A DNA stretch of 51,705 bases, from NCBI RefSeq assembly GCF_000485595.1, contig NW_014577788.1, forward strand, positions 77,863 to 129,567. Direction: 5' to 3'. Source of the stretch: Priapulus caudatus. Its lineage: Eukaryota > Priapulida > Priapulimorpha > Priapulimorphida > Priapulidae. Under the pieces are notes generated by a model, which did no database searches, was not told the DNA's origin, and was given only the letters and a program-made list of their open reading frames with translations. Position numbers and translations under genes: made by a program. Below, piece by piece: positions 24,001 to 33,899 of this stretch (the stretch's first letter is position 1; each line of letters starts with the position of its first letter).

Positions 24001-24246
24001 CATTGCAATATGTGGTACGTGGAGCAATATGGTTGCTCTAGATCGACAGATCCGATTACTGTAAGCGTTATCAACTTTTGGGTAATAAAAACAGCTATTT
24101 TAGCACATCACTTGTCTTTCTTTTGTAATAGTTTGGTCAACATTCAACATATTTGAACATGGGCGGTTTAAAATGATAGCAGGGCATCTCCTTGAACAAA
24201 TTTAGGGGTAAAAAGCACCATTAGAGCCTGTTCTTGGCCAAGGCAA
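21021..24246 (-). mobile_element. TIR element carrying a FEN1/XPG-like gene, copy 1
   Basis: Long terminal inverted repeats run from 21021-21992 and 23657-24243. The right one is truncated, since its outer part of about 380 bp is replaced by (TATC)n. Over the shared 590 bp the TIRs are nearly identical, far closer than the IR2 arms around them. A single minus-strand gene fills the space between the TIRs, and its last codons lie inside the left TIR. The second copy at 29041-32705 shows the missing outer part of the right TIR. The outer left end starts at TTAGTCCGGG in both copies. Ends and target duplication are not resolved, so the transposon class is open. Confidence 0.75.
21951..23655 (-). 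pseudogene. FEN1/XPG-like nuclease with Cys-rich CXC tail
   Basis: The longest frame (22310-23509, 399 residues from its first ATG) has the acidic layout of the FEN1/XPG superfamily. VMDGSALLW has Asp111; VYLVFD has Asp152, followed by basic K and R residues; THEEADN has Glu251, Glu252 and Asp254; SDDTDVFVLL has Asp276, Asp277 and Asp279; HALSGCDTV has Asp335, followed by a GIG-like turn. The inferred role is structure-specific DNA cleavage. A frameshift near 22320-22370 leads to the C-terminal frame (21951-22367), ending in a Cys-rich tail (MKCGC, CSRKCSC, CTMFCAC). Another frameshift near 23590 separates an N-terminal piece (RRKLEMCIDPMDP) beginning near 23655. I recall the combination as a multi-copy uncharacterised family in invertebrate genomes. 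The nuclease assignment is my inference. Confidence 0.75.
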
Positions 24247-24273
24247 CTATCTATCTATCTATCTATCCATGCG

Positions 24274-24307
<34 letters not shown>
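24247..24307. repeat. (TATC)n repeat
   Basis: TATC repeat with one CATG interruption, joined directly to the truncated right TIR of the element and pairing with the GATA tract at 20586-20790. Confidence 0.95.
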
Positions 24308-24308
<1 letters not shown>

Positions 24309-27300
24309 GCAGATTAGCATGATGACATTTGTCGATGAGGGGCGGATGGCGTTTGCGAGCGTTTGCGAGCTCTCATTCTCCGCTAATTGCATTTAAGAAT
24401 TGATAAACGATGAGGCGGCCAAGAAATTTACTTGAGTGAGATGCGAGCACGGCCGACAGCCTATCTACGATAATGACGACTTTTAATAACGACGACGATT
24501 TAATAATACGATAATGACGACCTTTTCCCCGCCTTCGCTTCCGCAGGCAGACGATAGAAATATTAAAGCAGCAACGATACCCCGAGATAGAATGTCTGAA
24601 CATATTTTGAGAGCATTACTGTTGTGCGTGGCTGTTCTCCTAATGACGTCACCACCAAGGACGACAGCGCAACCCGTACGTGTTAAATCTGATTTATTCC
24701 ATCGTATTCTTCTAATCGAGTATTATTGAGTTTATATATATAACATTACGAATGGGTCAAATTCGTCAAAGTTATAACTTGCATTTTATAAAAGGATCAT
24801 GGCGAATTGGTTAAATTCTCAATTTAATAAGTTGACATTTTGTACAAGTATTTACTGGTTTATTTATACAAGAAAAGAATCGATTTTTACGATTATCGAT
24901 AGTAGAATTTACACGTTTCAACGCAGGTGCAACTAAATGTATGCGATTTACATGGAACATTACTATTGTAAACGTTTACGTGTTGGACGCAGTAAATAAA
25001 TAACATTCACATAATTTCTGTTTGTCGTCAGCATGATCGATGGATCAAAACCGAAAACGAAGTGGACGGTGCTAAGGGTATGCTTACACATCAATAATAT
25101 TGCCGCTTAACATTTCTGCAACATTTAGACTCGTTTTCTGAGAAATTATATCTTAGTCGTGGTACATGCTAAGTTAACAAAATATACACGACATAAGTCG
25201 AAGTCCCATTTATAATTAACGTATTTTGCAAACGCCTACGTCGAATGTTCATCGCCGAATAGCGATAAAACTAGTGTACATACAACGCATGTTATCAAGA
25301 GCAGATAAAGAAGGCCTTCTTTATACGCTCTTGATGTTATATATAGTAGCGCCTTATATATCATGATGTAACATTAACTACTGCTGAGTTGTGTTATGGC
25401 TGACGCCATTCCTTCTGCTACCCTTTGACACTACGACGCCGTGCTATTCTAGGGCATTTGCGCCCGTTACACTCATTGCGCTTTTAATTGTTAATAATTA
25501 TGATGATATCCCATGAAATATTTGGGTAAATATTTTTTAATATAAGTGAATGTTGAATTTTTGATCAGTAAATAAAATGTTCCTACCGTTTGCCTCCTAT
25601 TTTCTATAAAGTTTTTATTTTATTTAATGATTAAAGCTAACTTTCTTTATCATATAGGTTACTACATCCTGCCAAAGAGAGCTCAATGGATTGTCTATAG
25701 TAAGTCCCCCTAAAATTATAACATTTGTAATTTTTATTCTTTGACAGTTTAGTTGATATGTCAAGTTGTAGCGAAATAAGCTCACTGACTGATTATACAT
25801 TACAGGCGACAAAACGCATTTCTTGTCCACGTTATCGCCACCAGGTGGCACTACGCGATGTTTAATCACTAATTATGTTTAAATCACTCAGTGACTGCTT
25901 GTTATACTGTGAAATATTTGTATGATGTTATTCTTTTCAACTCCGTGATTATTAATTGTTAATAAAACCATTGTGTGATAATTTTGAAAAAATCCCCATG
26001 CATGATCAAATAACCACACGCAATGGAGTAAGACTGTCAAAGAAGTTCATTCTGTCAAACAAACAATCTAATTAGCCAGCTATTATCTAATTATTAGTGA
26101 AGACTAAGAGGGCTGTAAGATGCCGGAGGTAACCGTATTCACCAGCTAATCCGTGAAGTGTATTCACGAGTCAACTTTGTCACTCATTTTGAATCTATTG
26201 CTGGAATAAATTGGTGTTTATCGTCTTATATTTGTTTAATTAAACTCTCGTAGAGTGTCCATACTTTTAAAACAGCAAACTCACATTATAATCATTATAA
26301 GCGTATATGTATAATTCTGCTGCATGTTTTGTGAGAAAGGGTAACTATTCCCAACGCGTAATATATTTCGGACTACCTATTCGACGGAAGCATTTTTGTT
26401 CCAGACCACATTCAATTTTGACCGTTCAGCTTCGGACCATATTAATTTTTGCCCACGTAACGAGCTGGCCTATACACAGGCATATCGGTCATCTCAATAA
26501 TAGAATGATAGCAAATAAACACAAATTGCATTTACTACCAAAATCATGATGTTTATGTACTCTGTATTGTCTGGTAATTTCACGGAAATTCCATTCAAAT
26601 ACTTCTCTAAAACAGACAATCGTACCGCACATACGCCACTGTTTATTAGATCTTTTTTAACATGCGTTTGTTCGTTTCTGTTCAGTGGTGTGAGTGTGGT
26701 GACATTATGTGTTATTGAGCAGTAATTGAACGACATTCACGTGGATTATCAGGCGACATAGTGTACATAAACATTAAAACGTTGGTTGTTAATACAATTC
26801 TTTTTTATTTACTATTATTTTATTCTATGGACGTGTAGGTAAGCGTGTGTCGTGAGAGTCGGGGCTCGAGTATAGTTCGTATGAAACAGTAAATCGAACA
26901 TGAACAACGAACAAACACACTATCGAAACGTAGTGCGCCTAATGGCAAATACCAGACACAGATACTTTAATTATTAATAATTCGTAAGTCATTAGTATAT
27001 ATAATGATGTCGCGAAGCGTCTACAATGTAGTCATTCTATCGTTCAGATACCGGTCTGAAGGGACATGGCAAACGCGATGAAAACACAATCGCGGATCAC
27101 GTACCAATTGACATGATCTGTAAGTACACGTGTTTAAGAATACTATTATAGAAAGTTCAATATATAATCACTGTTAGAAACAACTTAATACGGAACGGAA
27201 ACTGTCAGTAAGGTCTTTCTTATTAATTTTTTCATGAATAGTTAACAATAGAAATGTACGAAAGCATAAATTCAATAGCCCAATGACATCACAATGCGTC

Positions 27301-27640
27301 AGAATGTCTATTAATTTAATCGAAATATTTGGCAAGCGTTTTAGATCTCATCATAGCGTTTTGTTTTATAACGTTTTGGAAGTTTGTTGCGCGTTGGTCA
27401 TTTCCCACTGTTTGTATGCATTTTCGAGTAAAGATGCGCACGTGCCAAGCAACTTGCAGTCGTACAACAAGCGCGGTAAAAATGACCGTCTGACATTCTT
27501 CTCGTCTGCTTTCATTCTCTTCAAGCGTCCCTGAATCAGGACGACTCACCGCCATCGTTCAACGACAACGACCACAGGCAGAAGATGTTTAACTTTCTAC
27601 GGAGAATGCTCGCAGAACAGACCGCAGCTGAGAACAAGGG
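24304..27640 (-). repeat. IR2 right arm (giant inverted repeat)
   Basis: Reverse complement of 16950-20590. The homology includes the first exon of the candidate gene at 27585. Apart from the two short gene candidates listed separately, 24730-27580 holds no supportable coding sequence. Confidence 0.85.
24592..24729 (+). CDS. Candidate signal-peptide exon or small secreted peptide
   Basis: An ATG inside a longer open frame (24514-24729) starts a 45-residue peptide whose first 27 residues look like a signal peptide. It has a short N-region, a hydrophobic core (ALLLCVAVLLM) and a polar TTAQ cleavage-like end. Directly after it, at 24676, lies CCC|GTACGT, a possible donor in phase 0, so this could be exon 1 of a secreted protein with later exons not found. 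In the inverted copy near 20240-20300 one extra T after the ATG breaks the frame. Promoter and acceptor are not identified. Confidence 0.3.
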   Translation: MSEHILRALLLCVAVLLMTSPPRTTAQPVRVKSDLFHRILLIEYY

Positions 27641-27980
27641 TGAGCGCACAGCCGACTGGTAAACATCTATTTCAACGCGTGACATTTACCGTGTACTCTA
27701 AATTTTCACTTATTAATGTTTAGAACCGGAAAACGCGCATTAGCCCCAGGTTTCGCTGCGAGTGCGGCAAATGTCACTCTTTGCTTTAATGCCGTATGAT
27801 CGGCCGTGCTCATTGTCTTCCATTACAGCAGAGGAAAAGCACACGCGAATTCCTCACGACAAACTTCAACTACGACAAATACTCTACCATGTCGTCTTTA
27901 GCATACGACAAATGTCGGTTGAATTTGCTGACGAGATGTTTAAAATAACAGACAGTCTTGTCTATGATGTTATTCTTTAA
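27585..27980 (+). CDS. Candidate two-exon gene for a 68-residue protein
   Basis: Exon 1 (27585-27639) encodes MFNFLRRMLAEQTAAENK and ends AAGG|GTGAGC. A 189-bp intron ends TTCCATTACAG at 27828. Exon 2 (27829-27980) continues in phase 1 for 49 more codons to a TAA. Both splice sites fit metazoan consensus and the phases match. The product is mostly helical-looking, with a basic/amphipathic start and the segment QLRQILYHVVFSIRQMSVEF. It has no signal peptide, and I do not recognise the family. Exon 1 lies at the outer end of the IR2 right arm. Its inverted copy at 16950-17012 has indels and abuts the assembly gap, so the left copy cannot be judged. Confidence 0.45.
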
Positions 27981-28365
27981 ATAATGGTTAGTGTAAACAA
28001 CAGATTTATAATTAGAGGGTCGACACAAAACAACAATTTTAACTCTTCAATTTCAGAATGACCTTGAGAGGGAACATGACGTGTCTGATCTCACATGAGC
28101 CGATCTCGAAAAGCGGTTACGCAAGTTTTGTCATTTATTCACGTTTTTTCCAATTTCAACCCGTTATATTCTGATTTAGTTATACTAGCAGATATACCCG
28201 TACAACCACCAAATCTTGCCTTAAAATATAAACTTCATGTAAGTGACACAGTTGAAGTTAAATATTTCATGCAACTGAAAAGAAAACAGAAACAATAAAA
28301 CCCGGTGTTGCCCGGGAAATAAACGCTCAGTTGGTGACCACTTGGTTGAAAGAAAAATACCCAAA
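27981..28365 (+). other. Unassigned, possible retroelement tail
   Basis: Contains a pyrimidine-rich acceptor-like stretch (CTTCAATTTCAG at about 28045-28056) followed by a short open segment. It then has an ORF at 28095-28298 of 67 codons and an AATAAA beside a CCCGG...CCCGGG hairpin near 28297-28317. The hairpin plus following tetranucleotide repeat recalls the 3' tails of some RTE-like LINEs or SINEs, but no retroelement coding sequence is present. It could equally be the 3' region of the gene at 27585. Confidence 0.25.
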
Positions 28366-28935
28366 AAATATCTATCTATATATCTATCTATCTATATATT
28401 TATCTATTTATCTATCTGTCAATCTCTCTCTCTCTCCTCTCTCTCTCTCTCGCTCCCCTCTCTTTTCTTCTCTGCTCTCATCTCTCTCTCTCTCTCTCTC
28501 TCTCCTCTCCTCCTCATATAGATATCCTAGTATATTACATAATCCACTATCGACTGTTAGTATGCTAATATGTATGGTATGGTAGATGTATGTATGTATA
28601 TGTATGTCTTATGTATGTATGTATGATTTAATCGTAGTATGGTAGGTATGTTATGGTAGTTACGTAGATGTATGTATGTATGTGATGTATGTAATGATGA
28701 GTATGTATGTATTATGGTGTGTGTGTGTGTGTGTGGGATTGTGTGGTGGTGTGTGTGGTGTGAGTGGTGTGGTGTATGTGGGTGTGTGTGTGTTTTGCGG
28801 CGTGCCGCGCGTGCGTGCGGCGTGGCGTGCGTCGCGTGCGTGCGTGCGTGCGTGGCTGGCGTGCGACGTACGTACGTACGTACGAAAATAATTATGTATG
28901 TAGGTATGTATGTATGCAATCTATCTCTCTACTAC
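28366..28935. repeat. Compound microsatellite block
   Basis: In order: (TATC)n, (TCTC)n to about 28515, GTATGTATG repeats, (GT)n, CGTGCGTG and ACGTACGT. ORFs on both strands here are repeat artefacts. 28936-29040 is a short linker. Confidence 0.95.
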
Positions 28936-29040
28936 CTATATCTATTACTATGTATATCTAGCTTATGTATACGATTTATTTGATGCATATCTACTGCTAC
29001 TGAGTTACAGTAAAGGCAAGTCAGTGCCTGAAGCCTGTTT

Positions 29041-32000
29041 TTAGTCCGGGTAGCCATGGGTCAACCCTGCACTGAAGTTAAAGTGGTTGCTTTGCTGATT
29101 CTTGAGAGCTAGGTGTCTGGTCTACACTTGTCTAGGTGGATACCACGCCGTTCGACCCTTGCAAATTTTCGTATAGTTAACTCCTTTTGTGTGAAGAGCG
29201 GTCCAACTAAAAAATGGCGAAAATAGGGGTGGGGAAACAAAAAGTCTATAGATCGTTGTTGTAAGCTAATAGATCATGTGACCACCTCAAAATGTGGTAT
29301 TAAGAGCGTCTGTCTAATGATATGTGAATAATAAGGCACTAAAGTTCAAAAGGTACAAATGTTTACCTTCCATCGAAATCTAAATATGCGCTTTAGCAAC
29401 CGCCTGTCTTGGCCACGAACAGCTCTAAATGGTGCTTTTTACCCCTAAATTGTCAAGGAGATGCCCTGGCTATCATGAAACCGCCCCATGTTCAAAATAT
29501 GTTGAAGGTGACCAAACCTATTACAAAAAGAAAGATCAAGTGAATGCTAAAAAAGCGTTTTATACCAAAAAGTGAATAACGCTACAGTAATCAGAATAGT
29601 CGCATCTAGAAGCAACCAATGGCTGAACCACGATACCCACAATATGGCAATGGGAAAGCCAAGAGGACTATCCCTAAGATTGTGAGCATATTTTGCCCCA
29701 AAGCTTACAGGGTCAAAAAGGTCATACAAGTACACAAGTTAACTGGCAGTCAGTGTTTTGAATTAAACTGACGGCATTCCATTTTATAACGACTGGCTGT
29801 CCTGGCCCCGCCGCTGACCATGGCCCATAGGTAGTCCATTATATTTCGTTTTAAATGCAAATCTCATGAATCTTGATATTTTCATAAACTAAGGCACCTA
29901 TGTCTCAAAATGTGGCACTTCGTCTAACTATCGCCAGCGAACTAAAAGAAATGGTAGTCCCGCATTGTTGTAAAAGTGTTCAGTTCCCAACTCTAGCCAT
30001 CAGCGCTCGCCTAAGACAAGCCAATGCGTAGCAAGCACAAAACATCGTGCATGGTTAAGCTGACGCAATACTTTGCTCGCATGAACAACTTTCTTGAGGC
30101 AGGGACGACACCAGAACAACCCACATTTACAAGCGAAGCGATATATTCCTGGGGCACAAAAGGCAGTTCTGAAAGCTGACAGGTGTAGAGTAGTCTTGGC
30201 TGTCCTTGTTTCCTTCATCCATGGCCAAATTCCTCAGGTCAACAGAGGGGTGTTTCCTGAGTGAATCGCCAAAGAAATGCTTGTAGTGTGCACCTTATCA
30301 TCTCTCAGTCGTAGGTGGCAGTGAACATAGTTTGGAGACAGGTGACCGCCCTTGCCCCATTTTAGCAGACCAAAGCGAATCCAACGCCGGTGACATGTCC
30401 ATTTTTCTGGCCAACGCAAACGTCTGCAAGACGAATGTGTGCCTGGTTGTAGACTCAGCAGTTCAGGCAGCTTACGGCATCCAACCTGCAGACACACGGT
30501 GCAGCCCTAGAGAACTCTGACTTATATTTCGAGTTACCAATTTTCGAAGTAGCTGCAACCGTGTCGCAACCTGAAAGGGCGTGAGCTTGAAGAAGACTGT
30601 TGAGCCGAGCATCTGGTATGTTTTGCTGTCCTCACCAAAGTCAAATCACCGTCCTACGCCACCTCTCACTGGTAATTCCAAATGACTGGGACTCACTTGA
30701 GTGGTCACTTCGAGATCATAATAGAGACAGTAGGACAAACACATGCGTGTGGTCATCAGACATTCACTTCATATGATCCCCAAATCTCTACTGCAGCTCC
30801 GCAATACTGAGTTGACAATAATAGTGCCCGCTCCTCATGGGTCATTGGTGAGGTCATGACGTCTCTGATCCATCATTGAATTTAAAGTGGAGTGGTTGCT
30901 CTTCCGCTGTCGAATAACAGCGGGTGTATGCACGGGGCCGGTTGTGTGAAATCCTGGTCCTGAGACAGTTCATGACATAGATGAATCTGATGATCTGTTC
31001 TTGTTTTCAGGACAGCAGCTCCAACTTCGTGGCTGGCAGGGTTGTCTTAAAGCTTGCCAGATGGAAGACTCTACCACTGGCGGCCGGCGCTCTCTCCTCC
31101 CCTGGCCACAAGATTCGTCGGCTAAAATCTCTGTAATGAACACGAATAACTAGGTACACCTCATAACCTTCAAGAGTCTTTGAATACTTCCTTCACATGT
31201 TGAAACATAATCCTCAACTGACGAGCGCCTTCGGCGCAGTAGATCACGCCAAAGCAAAGCAGAACCGTCATCATCCATCACACAGTCATCGCCTGTTCTT
31301 TTGTTTCTAACTCGAGTACTCTAACTTGAGCGGCCTCGGACTCTTCTTTAGCTGGACTTGGTTGTGGCAATGCCTCATCCACATGTCAGTGGGAAACATC
31401 AATGTGGACACTGGTGCAGAGTTCATGTGGAGAGAACATTGCTTAATATCAAATATCCCGCGAAGTGGAATGCAGTCTCCAATGACCCGTGCATAAATGC
31501 ATCTTAAAGGTCCGTAATCTGTGTCCCATATGGATACTCCTGCTTCCTCACAAGTCCATGAACAACCGCTCTTGGGAATGGCCAGAAAACCTCTGTCTGG
31601 CCATTTGTTTCAAATTCCTCCATCGTCTCCAATAACGGAGTCCTGGAACATTGACCTCCTTTGGCCAATTGCCCAGTTATTACGATACAGATCCGCTTCT
31701 GGGTGGTTGCAGGGCCAATGGGTCAATTGCACCATCTCTAGCTCTGGCGGATAACAACTGTTGGAGAGCTTGCTTACAGCATTGAGGCGAGAGAGGGCTA
31801 TGGTTAGAGTTGGATATGAAACACTTCTTACCGAGAGAATGGACTCCCCATATTCTAATTTGCCTGTAAGACAAAGTAGACGAGCTGCCAACATTTGACA
31901 TGAGTCATGCCTACTTATGAAAAGATCAATCGTATAATGAAATTAGTTTTAAAAAAACACGAAAACCTAGTGGGCTGGTATTTTAAAATGATGCCAGTCT

Positions 32001-32705
32001 GTTAATAAAAACAACTGACTGCAGTTAACTTGACTTGTATGACCTTTGACCCTGTTAAGTTGGCAAAATTATGCCACCAATCCAGACTAACCTCCTTGAA
32101 CTTCCCCAGTGTGCAAATATAGGTACGTGAGCAATTAAGGGTTGCTCTAGATCCGACAGATCCGATTACTGTAGCGTTATCAACTTTGGTAATAAAAACA
32201 GTATTTCAGCACATCAGCTTGTCTCTATGGTAAGAGTTTGTCGCCCAACATCAACACATATTGTGAACATGCCGGTAAAATGATAGCAGGGCATCTCCTT
32301 GGAACCAATTTAGGGGTAAAAAGCACCAATAGAGCCTGTGTGTCTTGGCAGCCAAGGCAGCGGCGAGCTAGAAAAGCAATATTCAGGATTTGCGAGAAAG
32401 GTTTCAGATAATGTGTGACCTTTTGACCTCTAGTGACCTCGATTATTCAATCGAATCAGGTAGAAAGAGCTGCTAAATAGCCAACATTTGAGTGTCACAT
32501 GCCATTAGCTTAAAAACAGCAACGAAGATCTTAGTAGACTTTTGTTCCCGCACACGGTGCCTAATTTTCGGCCAATTTTTGAGCGTTGACGCTCTCGCAC
32601 ACAAAAGGTTAATACAGAAAATTGCTAGAGGACGGGATGGTCGAATCTACCTAGAAAGGAACGACCATGACACCTAGTCTAACAAAAATCACAAAGAAAG
32701 AAAAA
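29041..32705 (-). mobile_element. TIR element, degraded copy 2
   Basis: Same orientation and content as copy 1: left TIR about 29041-30040, central gene, right TIR about 31760-32705. The right TIR is present to its outer end (AGACTCTCAGTGGCA on the plus strand), so the full TIR is about 950 bp. Differences from copy 1 are dominated by one-base insertions and deletions, often in homopolymers, while surrounding words are kept. Both TIRs pair with each other and with those of copy 1. Confidence 0.8.
30005..31750 (-). pseudogene. Broken second copy of the FEN1/XPG-like gene
   Basis: Nucleotide alignment to the gene of copy 1 runs throughout. Landmarks such as CCTGAAAGGGCGTGAGCTTGAAG (30570-30592, encoding the ALSGCD region) and the Cys-rich 3' end near 30010-30130 are visible. 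The frame shifts every few dozen bases, so no product is possible as written. Whether this is a true pseudogene or a poorly polished assembly of an intact one cannot be told from the sequence. Confidence 0.75.
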
Positions 32706-32793
32706 CGGTCAGACTCTCAGTGGCAGTTCCGCCCAGAAATCGGGTTTGGCTCGCCGCACTATTCGACTGTTGTTTGAATCTTGCTTGCGACAC

Positions 32794-33035
32794 GGGCCAG
32801 TAAATTGTTGCGCATGGGCGCGCGCTGCATGGGCGCGCTGCAGCAAGGGCCAGGTAATTGCGCCGCCGGTCAGGGCGCGCATGCAGCAGGGCGAGTATTT
32901 GCTGGCTGCTGCTGCGCTGCTGCTGCTGCAGCCGCGCCCAGGGCCAGTATTGGCTGCTGCAGGCCGCGCTACAAGCAGGGCCAGTATTTGCCGCTGCTGC
33001 TGGAGCGCTGGCTGCAGGGGCCAGTATATTTTCCC
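32794..33035. repeat. GC-rich GGGCCAGTATTTG minisatellite
   Basis: Six irregular occurrences of GGGCCAGTA-like words (32794, 32847, 32889, 32941, 32978, 33018) separated by GCTGCTGC and GCGCGC runs. Four overlapping ORFs on both strands come from this composition and are not proposed as genes. Confidence 0.7.
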
Positions 33036-33164
33036 GTTTCCCCCGTGTTTTGGCTTGGATGACCTCGGAGGTCAAATCTAATGTGCCCATGACATTCAGC
33101 GTGCAAGGTTACATCTAATGGCTATCCTAGAGTGAACAATCACGGAGAAAAGCGATTTAAAAAA

Positions 33165-33168
33165 ACCA

Positions 33169-33200
<32 letters not shown>

Positions 33201-33206
33201 CACACG

Positions 33207-33262
<56 letters not shown>
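33165..33262. repeat. (CACG)n then (CA)n microsatellite
   Basis: Pure CACG repeats passing into pure CA repeats, between copy 2 of the TIR element and the BEL element. 33263-33355 is a linker. Confidence 0.98.
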
Positions 33263-33263
<1 letters not shown>

Positions 33264-33355
33264 GATTAGCCTGTTTATAGTAAGGATTATCGGTACCCAT
33301 TGACAGTTACCGGCATATGTTTTAAAAGTACATGTTAATTAACAAATATCTTATG

Positions 33356-33360
33356 TTCCA
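33356..33360. other. Target-site duplication, BEL element, left
   Basis: TTCCA immediately outside the left LTR, repeated at 40004-40008 immediately outside the right LTR. Five bases is the expected duplication size for BEL/Pao elements. Confidence 0.85.
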
Positions 33361-33899
33361 TGTAGCGCTTAGACTCAGTAATTCCTCAGAGTCGGTTTTC
33401 TGCTTTAATCGTTTATTACTTCGCTCTTTAGATTACTGTAATTTACAAACGATTCCCTATTCAGTACATCAGCATATACATGAATCTACGTTTACACAGT
33501 GCGCGTATTACCTAACATAACTCAAGCTCAGCTAAAACAACAATGTAAAGATAAGTAACAAATTCGTATAACATTTCTTTAACATAAATGAAGACGTTAA
33601 GTATCGTATTATGAGCATGAAAACTATGACTTACCATGTTTTAATAACATTTCTTTAACATAAATGAAGACGTTAAGTATCGTATTATGAGCATGAAAAC
33701 TATGACTTACCATGTTTTATGGCTACGCTAACTTCACATAGCTACAGAGTACACTAACTTAACATATTTGCCACTGTGGCACGCTGCCTTGCCTTCTCCA
33801 CCAGCCTCACACGTCAGCCAGCCACCTGGCATACCTGTATGAAGTACTACCAGTCATGTGATTACATGCGTGAGTCTCCCTCTATAGTCAGACTTAGCT
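33361..33899 (-). repeat. 3' LTR of BEL element
   Basis: A 539-bp LTR on the plus-strand left side, truncated by 17 bp at its inner edge. It contains two perfect tandem 76-bp units (33568-33643 and 33644-33719). It is very similar to the other LTR once the insertions there are removed. Confidence 0.9.
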
